Notes: generated from the sequence alone by a model not told the origin. Counted from the first letter of the stretch, positions 47,197 to 55,634 are shown. The stretch: 64,000 nucleotides of DNA from Bradyrhizobium sp. CB1650 (GCF_029761915.1 NZ_CP121695.1:6539501-6603500); one strand, 5' to 3'. Translations and numbers: made by a program.

Positions 47197-47844
47197 CTAG
47201 GGCCGTGGCGGCTCTGGGAAGGCAAGCACCTCGCGAGTGTAGGTTTCGACCACCTCGCTGAATGGCGTGCCGTCCGGCAGGGAAAGCACAGCGCGATGCT
47301 GCAGCACCGCTGGGGGGATTGTGAGCGTCGCCCCTGTCCGCTCGGGCAGCGGGGCGCCCATTTCCCAGTCCTGCGGCAGAGGCGACCAGAGTAGCTTCGC
47401 CGACAGCGTGCGGCGCCGGAAATTAAGCGGTTGTACGACTCGGCCGAAGGCGATGTCGGTCGTGTCGAGCAGCCTGTTCATCTCCAGTGTCAGCCGGGCG
47501 GGTACGTACCAGTTATCCGCTTCCGAGAGAGCGTGGTCGCCGCAGATGAGGCGCACCTTGCGGTAGCGGACAAGCTCCGTCGCGCTGACGCGCAGAAGCT
47601 GACGCTGCTCGTCCGTCGGCGGTTGGTCCGCGCCCGCGGCGCGATCAGCCACGATACGAGCCGGCGAGGCCAACCGGTGGGCGGCGCACCAGCGGTCCAG
47701 GGTCAGCGTAGCGCTGTGGTGGCTTAGAAGCTCTGCGTTCAATGTCTGCAGGAGGGCGAGCGCTTCGAGACGTGAGGTGAAGCTCTCCTGCCACGGCAGC
47801 ACGCCGATACCCTCGACGTCAGCGTTGTGTGTAAGCAGCATCAT
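47197..47844 (-). CDS. Chorismate lyase (UbiC)-like protein
   Basis: 215 residues; ATG pair at 47844. The second half has the layout of the UbiC-like fold: LVRYRKVRLICGDHALSEADNWYVPARLT, MNRLLDTTDIAFGRVVQPLNFRRRTL, LPDGTPFSEVVETYTREVLAF. The Arg and Glu positions expected for binding chorismate (R in VRYRKV, E in FSEVVETY) are consistent but not proven. I am unsure of the enzymatic role. Cassette copy 5 lies 61 bp upstream, so the gene appears to be driven by it. Confidence 0.5.
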   Translation of the reverse strand: MMLLTHNADVEGIGVLPWQESFTSRLEALALLQTLNAELLSHHSATLTLDRWCAAHRLASPARIVADRAAGADQPPTDEQRQLLRVSATELVRYRKVRLICGDHALSEADNWYVPARLTLEMNRLLDTTDIAFGRVVQPLNFRRRTLSAKLLWSPLPQDWEMGAPLPERTGATLTIPPAVLQHRAVLSLPDGTPFSEVVETYTREVLAFPEPPRP

Positions 47845-47860
47845 GAGAGCACGCTATCGT

Positions 47861-47973
47861 TTGATGTATCGATAGGCGTAAGGGTAGAATGTGTGGGGCT
47901 CTCAAATCCAATATCGAATAATTGGATTTTAATCACACGAAGGGATCAAATCGCAGGCTTGCTAATTAGCGAT
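47861..47973 (-). promoter_or_regulatory. LysR-type operator/promoter cassette, copy 5
   Basis: The palindrome at 47905-47928 has arms AATCCAAT and ATTGGATT, 61 bp from the ATG at 47844. The left flank TTTGATGTATCGATAGGCGTAAGG matches copy 2 most closely. The right flank ends early, at GCTAATTAGCGATAAGG, where an acyl-CoA dehydrogenase fragment starts. Confidence 0.78.
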
Positions 47974-48164
47974 AAGGAACGCATGAGCTTCGCGACGATG
48001 GCCGCGCCCACGATGCCGCGCTCAGTTCCGAGAGAGCCGGTCAGCACTTCCCAACCACCGTTGAGCTTGCCTACCAGACTCTCCGCGGGCACGCGGACAT
48101 TGTCCAGGAACGTGTTAATAAACTCCGTCGTACATCGCCGGTTGTCCACCTTCTGATGAACCAT
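47946..48164 (-). pseudogene. Acyl-CoA dehydrogenase, internal fragment
   Basis: The codons for FLDNVRVPAESLVGKLNGGWEVLTGSLGTERGIVGAAIVAKL are the conserved middle segment of acyl-CoA dehydrogenases (FxDVRVP..N..G). Flanking N- and C-terminal domains are absent. The 3' end runs into the cassette and stops at the same KPAI-stop as the fragment at 46432. The fragment is nonfunctional. Confidence 0.78.
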
Positions 48165-48231
48165 TCACTGCTATCTGCGTCGCGAGATCACCGCATACCG
48201 ACAATGCGCTCGCCGACAATTTGCCCCGCGT

Positions 48232-50004
48232 CTATGCCAAACTATTGCCCCGCCAGCGTAGCCTCTTCGACGTATGCCCGATCCCGGGATTGAGGCAGTT
48301 GCACGGATCGAGAGACCTGTAATGGCTCACTAGGGCGGGCTTCGCGTCATAGAGATGGCCCACGTTATGTTCCGCCGGATATTCGGCGCCTCGTCCGTCG
48401 AGAATTACCCGCATCGCTTGCTCGATCGTCCTTGAGTCGAAGCCCTTCTTGACGATGTAATCCTGATGGAAAACCTGACAGAAGAAGTGCCCGTAATACA
48501 GCCTGTGCTCCAGTTGGCCGGTCAAATTGATGGGAAGGTGTTCGACCCAATCCGTCCCATTTCTTGGAAGTGCGATATCGAGCGCAACTATGTCGTCCAC
48601 CTGCTTTCTATGGACGGTCCGATAGCGTACGGCGGCTCCGGCGGCCGCAAAACGATGCAGAAACGCCTTCTCTCCCTCCTTGGACGTGCACTCAAAATAG
48701 GCGCCGAAAGCCGAAGGAAAGATCGAAGACAGATATTGCTTGGCTTCTTCGACGCCGTCGTCGGCCATTCGCAGCATAAGATGGTGCTCGAAGCGCTTGT
48801 GGTAGTCGTAAAGTCTCTTTGGCAAATGCCTCGGGAAAACAGACGAGGCGAGTTGCATGATACGATCGGAAAGATCGTGCGGCACGAAACTAAAGCGAGA
48901 GCAAAGAGCATCGAAGCGCCCCTTGAGGGCAAAAAGGAGCGGAAGGCGCGCGGTGCCAAGATACTGGATCGCGAGGAAGGTATCCTTTCCGTACTTCTCG
49001 GCGATCTTGAAAGCGTCGCGATGCAGATACTCCCCTTGTACGGGAAGTGAGTTGAAGCTGGAAAGAATGTGGCGACGTACTTTCGTCAGTTCGTCTGGAT
49101 TGTTCGTCCCGATATAGAAGTCCGTTATACCCTTCTCTTTCGGGAAGGTGTCGAGACGAACGGCCAACAACATTACCCTGCCCGCGCTTCCGGCCGCCTC
49201 AAAAAGGCGACTCGGATCGGCGTTGAAGCGCGACGGCGTCGATGCGTTGATGTCGCGCACGTGCTGCTGGTAATCGTGATCCGAACACCGCCGATTCGGA
49301 TCGTCCATAATGCTGCCGGGCTTGAATTCGCCTGCCTCGACCTGACGAAGTATTTCCTCGGGGTCGTCGGCCAGCTGTACTCCGAGATGATTAACCAGGC
49401 GGACCCGACCATCGTCTCCAATTTGCGCATAAAGCGTCATTTGGGTGAAAGCCGGCCCGCGATGGATGAGGGCGCCCCCGGAGTTGTTGCAGATGCCCCC
49501 AAAAACAGATGCCCCAATGCATGAAGAGCCGATAACCGAATGCGGCACTCGACCAATGGGAAGAAGCTCTTTTTCAAGTTGAAAAAGTGTGGCGCCGGGA
49601 AGACAGATCACCTGTTCTCCGCCCTTTATCAGGTGGATTTTGGCAAGCCGCATGGTGCTGATGATTACGATCTCGCGGTCATAAGTGTCGTCGTCCGGTG
49701 TCGATCCTCCGGTCAGGCCCGTGTTAGCCGCCTGTACGATCATTATCTTATTCGCACTGTGACACGCTCCGAGAATCCGCCACATCTCGATGAGAGTTCC
49801 GGGACGCACGACCGCAAGTGCTGGCCCGTTGCCGAACCTGAAGCCCTTGCGATAGCGCCACGTCGCAGCGTCACCAGTCAGAACGTAACGGCGCCCAACG
49901 ATCTTCCGAAGGTCCGTAAGCAGTTCGTGGTTGCTTTTGCTGTTGGTAACAACTAATTCCGCACCAATCTGCTTTGCTTTCGTCGATTTCGCGTCCATCT
50001 GCAT
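48232..50004 (-). CDS. dld: Quinone-dependent D-lactate dehydrogenase (FAD)
   Basis: 590 residues, size and domain order of Dld. FAD_binding_4 domain: LAVVRPGTLIEMWRILGACHSANKIMIVQAANTGLTGGSTPDDD, GSSCIGASVFGGICNNSGGALIHRGPAF. A membrane-binding/cap domain follows, ending with HNVGHLYDAKPALVSHYRSLDPCNCLNPGIGHTS. It oxidises D-lactate to pyruvate, feeding electrons to ubiquinone. Pyruvate is also the substrate of acetolactate synthase, whose remnants lie in the same window. Start is ATG 50004 or 49998. Confidence 0.92.
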   Translation of the reverse strand: MQMDAKSTKAKQIGAELVVTNSKSNHELLTDLRKIVGRRYVLTGDAATWRYRKGFRFGNGPALAVVRPGTLIEMWRILGACHSANKIMIVQAANTGLTGGSTPDDDTYDREIVIISTMRLAKIHLIKGGEQVICLPGATLFQLEKELLPIGRVPHSVIGSSCIGASVFGGICNNSGGALIHRGPAFTQMTLYAQIGDDGRVRLVNHLGVQLADDPEEILRQVEAGEFKPGSIMDDPNRRCSDHDYQQHVRDINASTPSRFNADPSRLFEAAGSAGRVMLLAVRLDTFPKEKGITDFYIGTNNPDELTKVRRHILSSFNSLPVQGEYLHRDAFKIAEKYGKDTFLAIQYLGTARLPLLFALKGRFDALCSRFSFVPHDLSDRIMQLASSVFPRHLPKRLYDYHKRFEHHLMLRMADDGVEEAKQYLSSIFPSAFGAYFECTSKEGEKAFLHRFAAAGAAVRYRTVHRKQVDDIVALDIALPRNGTDWVEHLPINLTGQLEHRLYYGHFFCQVFHQDYIVKKGFDSRTIEQAMRVILDGRGAEYPAEHNVGHLYDAKPALVSHYRSLDPCNCLNPGIGHTSKRLRWRGNSLA

Positions 50005-50033
50005 GGTTTTATCTCGCTATTTGGCAGAAAGCC

Positions 50034-50812
50034 TCAGTAGTAGGTTCCCTGACGATAATCCCGGCTAGGATAGATCGTTGATAGCAGCACCAAGATCCGC
50101 TCACGATCGAGACCCTTGCGAATGACAACGGGCCCCGGTTTAACCGAGCGCTCGCCTCTTTGCTCCGGAATCAGCCTGCCGTCGGCACCGACCATTGACG
50201 CCATGACCCCTTGTTCGTAGCGGTCTTCACATTCGCACTTGGTTGAATTCCGCGAACATAATCATCTGCGGCGATCACAAGGTCAGCCTCGTCGTTGATG
50301 CGCTCTCCGATGCCGTCGACGCGACCGGAGTTGCCTTTCCCGGAGGGATTGGCAGAGCTGGCAAACGCCAGCGCCCCATGATCCTCCCAAAGCGCATGCG
50401 TGATGAGCTCGGATGGTGCTCCGAACTTGATGACGAAGCAGCTGGTGGAGCGCTGATCCATCATCAAGGGCTCTGAACCATCATGGGGATGTGTTCCTTG
50501 GCGTCTGCTTTCCAGGGTAAAATGCAGCCCAGCAGAATGTCGTTGTCCCAGGCGGGCTGATAGAACGCGTCGATTTCGGCGTTCAGGACCGGGAGCTGCC
50601 GAAGCTGCTCCATCGACCGGCACAGCACGACGCCGGGCTTGTTGAGAGCTCGCTTCTTCGAAAGAAAACATCCGGGTTAATCCACCGATGTCGGTGGTCA
50701 TGATGATATCGCCGACCTTCGTCGGACTAACGATCATGCGCCCGCCTTCCAAAAGCAGATCAACGGCCATCTGCTCTCTTCCGCCGCTCCAATCCACACA
50801 TTTTCTGTGCAT
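50034..50812 (-). pseudogene. YrdC/Sua5-like protein with three frameshifts
   Basis: It starts MHRKCVDWSGGREQMAVDLLLEGGRMIVSPTKVGDIIMTTDIGGL in one frame. The middle (RSMEQLRQLPVLNAEIDAF, LLGCILPWKADAKEH) is in a second frame, then STSCFVIKFGAPSELITHALWEDHGALAFASSANPSGKGN in the first again. The tail RYEQGVMASMVGADGRL to a stop at 50034 is in another. Shifts fall near 50662, 50490 and 50225. Sua5/YrdC proteins make threonylcarbamoyl-AMP for tRNA; this is likely a paralogue. The homology is strong throughout, so either read errors or very recent decay. Confidence 0.78.
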
Positions 50813-50944
50813 TGTTGTCTTCCTGTTTTCGATAAACCGATGTTCGAACGGAGCCCTATAGGCCCTTAGGGAAAGCGACACCGGCAACGTTTCCGGCAAT
50901 GGCGAACACTTTTTGCTAAGAACGTCCTGTAGGACGCCCTATGC

Positions 50945-51145
50945 CTATCCAATGTGGTCAGGGAAGTGCGACCGATTGCGCTTGTGGGGGATTCCTCTCG
51001 GGAACTTGGCAAAGGCTATCGTGACGAGCACTGTGCCAGCGGCGACTGCTGCAAGCGTCTTGAGCATGGTCATCACTCTATTAGGACAGCCCGCGCGGCA
51101 CCTCTGGGCGTGCGCGGCGGAAACATTGCGTGTGACGACTGCCAT
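50945..51145 (-). CDS. Small hypothetical protein with one membrane helix
   Basis: 66 residues. A good GGGAGA ribosome site precedes the ATG at 51145. After a polar N-terminus (MAVVTRNVSAAHAQRCRAGC) comes a single helix TMLKTLAAVAAGTVLVTIAFAKF and a basic tail. It starts 15 bp after the ALDC stop and so may be the second gene of that operon. I do not recognise a family. Confidence 0.4.
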   Translation of the reverse strand: MAVVTRNVSAAHAQRCRAGCPNRVMTMLKTLAAVAAGTVLVTIAFAKFPRGIPHKRNRSHFPDHIG

Positions 51146-51160
51146 AGTGCTCTCCCATTG

Positions 51161-52009
51161 CTAGTGGGATTTCTCTGCGTAAAGAAGCTCGCCTGCGGAG
51201 CTGTTGCTCAGATCCGCCTTGAGGAAGGCCTCGGTTTCTGGAAGTGCGAGATGGAAGTCGTTCAACGCGTCCATCCTGATGCGCAGGCGCTTCGCCGTGC
51301 ATTCGAGTACGTGGCCGCCGTGGCGCCGCTCTTCCGTCAAGAAGTGGAAATGATATCCGGGCACGCTGAACGCGCTCGAAAACCCGGGCGACCAGATGCC
51401 GATGAGCGTGCCGGAGACGTCCATCAGGTCGAACTCGCGCTGATCGCGGGCCGCATCGACGAGGCGGCCACCGGGGCTCTGAGGGTTCACCGCCCTGGTG
51501 CGGACGCGATCAAACCGTCCGTCCAGGCGGATCGCGAAGAATATGTTATTGGAGGTGCGCAGCCGGTCGCAGCCCGCCTCCAGCTCGTGCAGATTGGAGA
51601 TGGCACCGATCTGCTCATCCGTCCCGGGCGCGAAGCGGGTAATGACGGCAAACGGCGTCAGCGCTGACGCCGCGGCTTGCGAGACTTCTCCGCTGCCCCG
51701 CACCCGGTAGACGGCTCCGTCGAGGACCACCATCTCGCCGTCTAGGCCTTCGAAAGTGCCGAGACCGAAATCGCCGTGGGCGAGGAGCTGGCGCACAGTG
51801 ATTGCTCCCGAATAGACGCCGGTGACGAGGGCGCCCGAGGTCGAGATCTGGAACAGGGTATGCAGTGACACACCGAGACGCAGCGCGAGCGCCGTGCACA
51901 CCACCGCGGACGGCGTGGTTGATGCCCGTCGCGCCTCGTCCTCAAGCGACTGGCGCAGTGAGATTGGAATATCGATCGTGAGCTCTGCAGATCTTGCCTT
52001 CATCATCAT
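51161..52009 (-). CDS. Acetolactate decarboxylase with N-terminal ribbon-helix-helix-like segment
   Basis: 282 residues from the ATG triplet at 52009 (MMMKARS). Residues ~7-45, SAELTIDIPISLRQSLEDEA then RRASTTPSAVVCTALALRLG, have the strand-helix-helix pattern of Arc/CopG DNA-binding domains. Residues ~50-280 are ALDC: LFQISTSGALVTGVYSGAITVRQLLAHGDFGLGTFEGLDGEMVVLDG, the zinc His cluster YHFHFLTEERRHGGHVLE, and the closing LALPETEAFLKADL. It converts 2-acetolactate to acetoin. No signal peptide, so probably cytoplasmic. Cassette copy 6 lies 87 bp upstream. Confidence 0.87.
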   Translation of the reverse strand: MMMKARSAELTIDIPISLRQSLEDEARRASTTPSAVVCTALALRLGVSLHTLFQISTSGALVTGVYSGAITVRQLLAHGDFGLGTFEGLDGEMVVLDGAVYRVRGSGEVSQAAASALTPFAVITRFAPGTDEQIGAISNLHELEAGCDRLRTSNNIFFAIRLDGRFDRVRTRAVNPQSPGGRLVDAARDQREFDLMDVSGTLIGIWSPGFSSAFSVPGYHFHFLTEERRHGGHVLECTAKRLRIRMDALNDFHLALPETEAFLKADLSNSSAGELLYAEKSH

Positions 52010-52050
52010 TGCCCTTGCCTTCGTTTGACGTCTCGTCACCCGACAAACAA

Positions 52051-52192
52051 GCGTCGATGTACCGATAGACGTATGGTCAGCGTGTGGAGCTCTTAAATCC
52101 AATATCGAATGATTGGATTTTAATCGCACGAACTGATCAAATCGCAGGCTTGGCTAACTGGCGATGCGGCCCTGCGGCACGGTTATCCGCTT
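52051..52192 (-). promoter_or_regulatory. LysR-type operator/promoter cassette, copy 6
   Basis: The palindrome at 52096-52119 (AATCCAAT, ATTGGATT), 87 bp from the ALDC ATG. The left flank carries CGTCGATGTACCGATAGACGTATGG, a variant shared only with copy 7. The right flank extends to GGTTATCCGCTTCCGTG. Confidence 0.8.
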
Positions 52193-52782
52193 CCGTGTGA
52201 GGGCGCTTTTATTCGATCCGCCAGGCAGCGGGTCGATGCCCGCTACGACGGCCGTGGAGAGGGGCTGTTTTGCAAGACCAGCGAACCCGACCATTGCGCA
52301 GATTTGGTATTCACAGTCATCAGTAAGAGACCATGCGGGTGCGGCTCGCCGGCTTCGCGAGATCCGCGCCCCGGCAGTCCATTTAGAGTGAACCGATGGC
52401 GAATGAGCCGGCCGCGTGATTCGGAGAAGCAACAGAAGCTAGGCCTGGTGGCTTGAACCGTCCTACAGAGCGAGCTATTCACCGTTTGACGGACCTTCCA
52501 AGTCGGCCGGATTACCAAACGTAGGCATACATCCTTCTGCACCTGAGATGGAATCGCCGTTGGCCTACAATGCGATAGATCACCACTCGGCATTGCAACT
52601 TGTCTCTTGGTTTCTCTCGACTTTCCGTCACGACAATCCTTTAGGAAAGCCTTTAGGAACTATTTTCAATGCCTTGGAGCGCGGCGTCCAAGTTCGTCCA
52701 ATGCGCAATGATTACTCAGAGAGCAACACCATGATGTGATGAGTCAATTCAACTTCTAAGCGCCGCTTTAGCAATCGTTGCA
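52193..52782. other. Gene-free stretch between cassette 6 and DUF3551 gene
   Basis: About 590 bp. Frames of 60-115 codons exist on both strands but none shows a domain, signal peptide or ribosome site. AT content rises after 52550 (TTTAGGAAAGCCTTTAGG). I see no promoter or hairpin worth naming. Confidence 0.5.
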
Positions 52783-53160
52783 CTAGCATATCATCGGGTT
52801 ATCGCCATGATCGCAAACACCGCCGGGTCCGTTCACGGGCGATGTGGCAGGTGCGTAGATGCGTGGCGGTGAAGTGCGGACATGGCCACCAGGATGATGG
52901 GTGGGAGCGAAGCCGTGATTGCCGGAGCTCAGCAGATAACTCGCGCTTGAGCCGAAAGAATTTGATACACAGGAATCCAGTCCACCTGAAGCGGCCATAC
53001 GGCATCGTTGCATGTCGAAATAGCCGCAGGGAAGCGAGTTGCCAAATCCGCGATTGAGGCACACTTGCTGCGCATGTCCGGGTGTCGCGCTGTCAAAAAC
53101 GGTCCAAAGTGTCAACAGGATTGCTGAAGAAGACAATCCACGCCGAATGATATCCTTCAT
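52783..53160 (-). CDS. Exported Cys-containing protein (DUF3551 family)
   Basis: 125 residues from ATG 53160. Signal peptide (SSAILLTLWTVFDSATPGHAQ) followed by VCLNRGFGNSLPCGYFDMQRCRMAASGGLDSCVSNSF, the DUF3551 pattern of four Cys with RG and CGY. The tail is rich in Gly, Pro and His (SGNHGFAPTHHPGGHVRTSPPRIYAP), then a Cys end. The family is common and uncharacterised in Bradyrhizobium. A longer frame back to 53349 merges with the ALDC remnant and is not the gene. Confidence 0.75.
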   Translation of the reverse strand: MKDIIRRGLSSSAILLTLWTVFDSATPGHAQQVCLNRGFGNSLPCGYFDMQRCRMAASGGLDSCVSNSFGSSASYLLSSGNHGFAPTHHPGGHVRTSPPRIYAPATSPVNGPGGVCDHGDNPMIC

Positions 53161-53276
53161 TTCTGCATTTTCCTTTTGTTTTCCGCAGTCATTTGCAAAC
53201 CTGCAGCTGACTGATTGTTTGCGGATCGATCGACTAGATCCGTCGTATCGTCGGACGAGCTTCATCTCCTGCGTGC

Positions 53277-53413
53277 CCGAGACGCAGCGCGAGCGCCGTG
53301 CACACCACCGCGGACGGCGTGGTTGATGCCCGTCGCGCCTCGTCCTCAAGCGACTGGCGCAGTGAGATTGGAATATCGATCGTGAGCTCTGCGGATCTTG
53401 CCTTCATCATCAT
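53277..53413 (-). pseudogene. ALDC 5' remnant: RHH-like segment only
   Basis: The first ~45 codons (MMMKARSAELTIDIPISLRQ, then STTPSAVVCTALALRLG) are almost identical to those of ALDC at 52009. At the end of the RHH-like segment the sequence switches abruptly to unrelated bases upstream of the DUF3551 gene. The cut is exactly between the RHH-like segment and the enzyme domain. Translation would give a free RHH-like peptide with a 13-residue tail. Confidence 0.82.
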
Positions 53414-53440
53414 TGCCTTTGCCTTCGTTTGACGTCTCGT

Positions 53441-53680
53441 CACCCGACAAATAAGCGTCAATGTACCGATAGGCGTATGGTCAGCGTGTGGAGCTCTTAA
53501 ATCCAATATCGAATGATTGGATTTTAATCGCACGAACTGATCAAATCGCAGACTTGGCCAATTGCGATGCTGCCTCGAGGCACGGCTGTGCGGTTCGAGC
53601 TTGTTGATCAGATCGATGTTGAACAATCGGCCTCGGCTACGCCGCGGTCGGTGACCGCCTGGAAGCGTCATACGCGGGGC
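53441..53680 (-). promoter_or_regulatory. LysR-type operator/promoter cassette, copy 7 with long flank
   Basis: The palindrome at 53500-53523, 87 bp from the ATG at 53413, reading toward the ALDC remnant. The left flank is nearly identical to copy 6. The right flank continues into the GATCAGATCGATGTTGAA stretch shared with copies 1 and 3, then diverges near 53680. Confidence 0.78.
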
Positions 53681-54006
53681 GAGCCCAATCGACTATGACG
53701 CGATCCAGATCATCGATCGCGTCCGAGCTACGGTTGCCGGATGAAGTCTTAGCGGCGTGTCCTCACGCGGTGAGAGCCAGACGTAGAGCAGCCCTTGCGG
53801 AAGACGCTTCGTGAACATCAGCTGTGCGGCAGTTTGACGACGCACCGACCCGGTAGGTTGCAATAAGCGTTAGCCGCAGCTCGCACGTGATTCCGAGAAG
53901 GGCGAATAGAGGACCGGACTGTTTGGTTCTCTCCGGCAGCGTTCGACTTTCATCAAAGATCACTATAACGGTGTGGGCGTGTCTCTTCGCGCTGCTAGGT
54001 GCTCCG
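53681..54006. other. Spacer with no recognisable gene
   Basis: 326 bp between cassette copy 7 and the stop of the EamA transporter. Only short frames without similarity are present. I see no hairpin-plus-T-run that would mark a terminator for the transporter. Confidence 0.45.
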
Positions 54007-54921
54007 TCATCTACGTCCGTACAACTCCAGTGCCACCCCTCCAAGTGTCAGCATGAACGCGCAGATTTCCCGGAAACCTAGCGCTTCACCGAGAATCGCA
54101 GCGGCAGACAGCGCGCCGACAATCGGGACCAGTAGAAGCCCGGTCGATGCCGTCGCCGCGGGAATACGCTCAAGGGCAGCGAACCACGAGAGATAGCAGA
54201 GAGCCATGGGACACACCGCCATGTAGGCGAGCGCGCCTGCTCCAGCGAAGCGCAGCGGCCCGATTTCCGACCCGTTGAGGGTCAAGTCAACAACGATCAT
54301 TGCCGCCGAACCGAGGCCGATCTGCCACGCGGTTGATACTATTGGCGGCAGCGGAATAGGCGCTCGGGAGGTGACTGCACCCAGGGCGAACAGGATGGCC
54401 GCGGCAAGGGCGAGCGCCACGCCCGGAAACATTTCGATCCGGCCTCCCAAATTTGCCCCCATAAGGAGGACCAACCCGGCCACGCCGAGGCACAGGGCGA
54501 TCACAGTGCGCAACCTGGGGCGCTCCCCAAGGATCGGCCAGGCGAGCAACGTCGCCCAGATCGGCATGGAGAAAGTCAGCAGCGCAGCTTGTGCCACCGT
54601 AAGCCACAGCAGCGCCAGGGCTGTGAGGCCCATCGGGGCGAACACATTAGTCGCTGCCCCGAGGGCGAGCCGCGTCGTCAGGTTGCGCGAGGGTAAGACG
54701 TTCTGTCCTCGCACCAGCGCGATGATGGCGAGGCCGAGCGCGGCAGCCAGCCCGGCGCAACCGCGGGCGAACAGCGGCGGCCAATCGTTCATGGCGATCT
54801 TCATCATGGGCCAGCCGAGGCCCCAACCAACGGCGGTCGCGACTAAAAGCAGCCGGCCCCAAGCGGGCGACCTGGAGATGACTCCGGGCCGACCATTCGC
54901 AAAAGGGGTATCGGGCGTCAT
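54007..54921 (-). CDS. EamA/DMT family transporter
   Basis: 304 residues with ten membrane helices arranged as two EamA repeats: LLLVATAVGWGLGWPMMKIAMNDWPP opens the first, VVAGLVLLMG-like and FALGAVTSRAPIP mark the second, ending IVGALSAAAILGEALGFREICAFMLTLGGVALELYGRR. Drug/metabolite exporters of this fold are poorly predictable in substrate. It overlaps the upstream GNAT gene by four bases, so the two form a unit and the exported compound may be what the acetyltransferase modifies. Confidence 0.9.
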   Translation of the reverse strand: MTPDTPFANGRPGVISRSPAWGRLLLVATAVGWGLGWPMMKIAMNDWPPLFARGCAGLAAALGLAIIALVRGQNVLPSRNLTTRLALGAATNVFAPMGLTALALLWLTVAQAALLTFSMPIWATLLAWPILGERPRLRTVIALCLGVAGLVLLMGANLGGRIEMFPGVALALAAAILFALGAVTSRAPIPLPPIVSTAWQIGLGSAAMIVVDLTLNGSEIGPLRFAGAGALAYMAVCPMALCYLSWFAALERIPAATASTGLLLVPIVGALSAAAILGEALGFREICAFMLTLGGVALELYGRR

Positions 54922-55481
54922 TTCGGTCTCTGCTGCGGCGGAGCCAGTCGCTTTTCAAGCTGCATTACGCCCGGCGCGCCGAGACTCGCAGAAATCTTGA
55001 AGCCAGCTTTTGCTGCCTCCGCCAGCATTTTCTTATTACTAGCAAATGTCTGAGCCGTTATCTGACGAACGCCGGCCTCTGACGCGAAGCGTTCAAGTCT
55101 GCCCAAGAGCAGTTTTGCGAGGCCGTTACCCTGCCAGGAGTCGGCCACCGATACCGCAAATTCTGCTGACGAGGCGTCGGCCGCCCGCGCATAGCGCGCC
55201 TCTCCAATCACGACTTCGCAGCCATCAACGAAGACTTCCGCAACGAGCGCCACATGATTGGCATAGTCCACCTGCGTGAATTGCCGCAACAGTTCGGAAG
55301 ACAGTTCACTGACAGGATGCATGAACCGACTGCACCGCGCGTCAGCGGAGAGACCATGGAAGAACGCGTTCAGGAGTTCCCGATCCTGCGGCAAGACAGG
55401 CCGGATAACGACACGTTCGCCAGCAGTCAGACATACGACGTCGATCAATTCGGCAGGATAACGCTGGATTTGGTAAGCCAT
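54918..55481 (-). CDS. GNAT family N-acetyltransferase
   Basis: 187 residues. GERVVIRPVLPQDRELLNAFFHGLSADARCSRFM at the start and the acetyl-CoA pyrophosphate loop region AVSVADSWQGNGLAKLLLGRLERFA (Q-x-x-G-x-A type) define a GNAT domain close to protein- or small-molecule acetyltransferases. Starts 3 bp after a 49-codon frame and overlaps the EamA gene. Substrate unknown. Confidence 0.88.
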   Translation of the reverse strand: MAYQIQRYPAELIDVVCLTAGERVVIRPVLPQDRELLNAFFHGLSADARCSRFMHPVSELSSELLRQFTQVDYANHVALVAEVFVDGCEVVIGEARYARAADASSAEFAVSVADSWQGNGLAKLLLGRLERFASEAGVRQITAQTFASNKKMLAEAAKAGFKISASLGAPGVMQLEKRLAPPQQRPK

Positions 55482-55484
55482 ACC

Positions 55485-55634
55485 TCAATCGCTCGGCGCC
55501 CAAAAAATGAGACACGTGGTCGTGCTGTGGGCGAGCAAGTGTCCTTTGCTGTCGGTGAACCGTTCTTCTGCCTTGGCGAGCGCCTCAGCATCGTTCGCAT
55601 CGAAGGTGTGTCGGGTAACGCCGGTGTGATCCAT
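55485..55634 (-). CDS. 49-residue protein preceding GNAT gene
   Basis: A frame from ATG 55634 to TGA 55485 encodes MDHTGVTRHTFDANDAEALA, KAEERFTDSKGHLLAHSTTT and a short end. It stops three bases before the GNAT start, its last codons carry that gene's GAGG-like ribosome site, and it lies 59 bp from cassette copy 8. That is the same spacing as at ALS and the UbiC-like gene. It may be a cut-down gene captured behind the cassette; I do not recognise a family with certainty. Confidence 0.45.
   Translation of the reverse strand: MDHTGVTRHTFDANDAEALAKAEERFTDSKGHLLAHSTTTCLIFWAPSD

Noticed and set aside
52193..52782. Short frames at 52154-52593 as a transposase or small protein genes
   Set aside because: No conserved motif, ribosome site or codon bias compared with neighbours.
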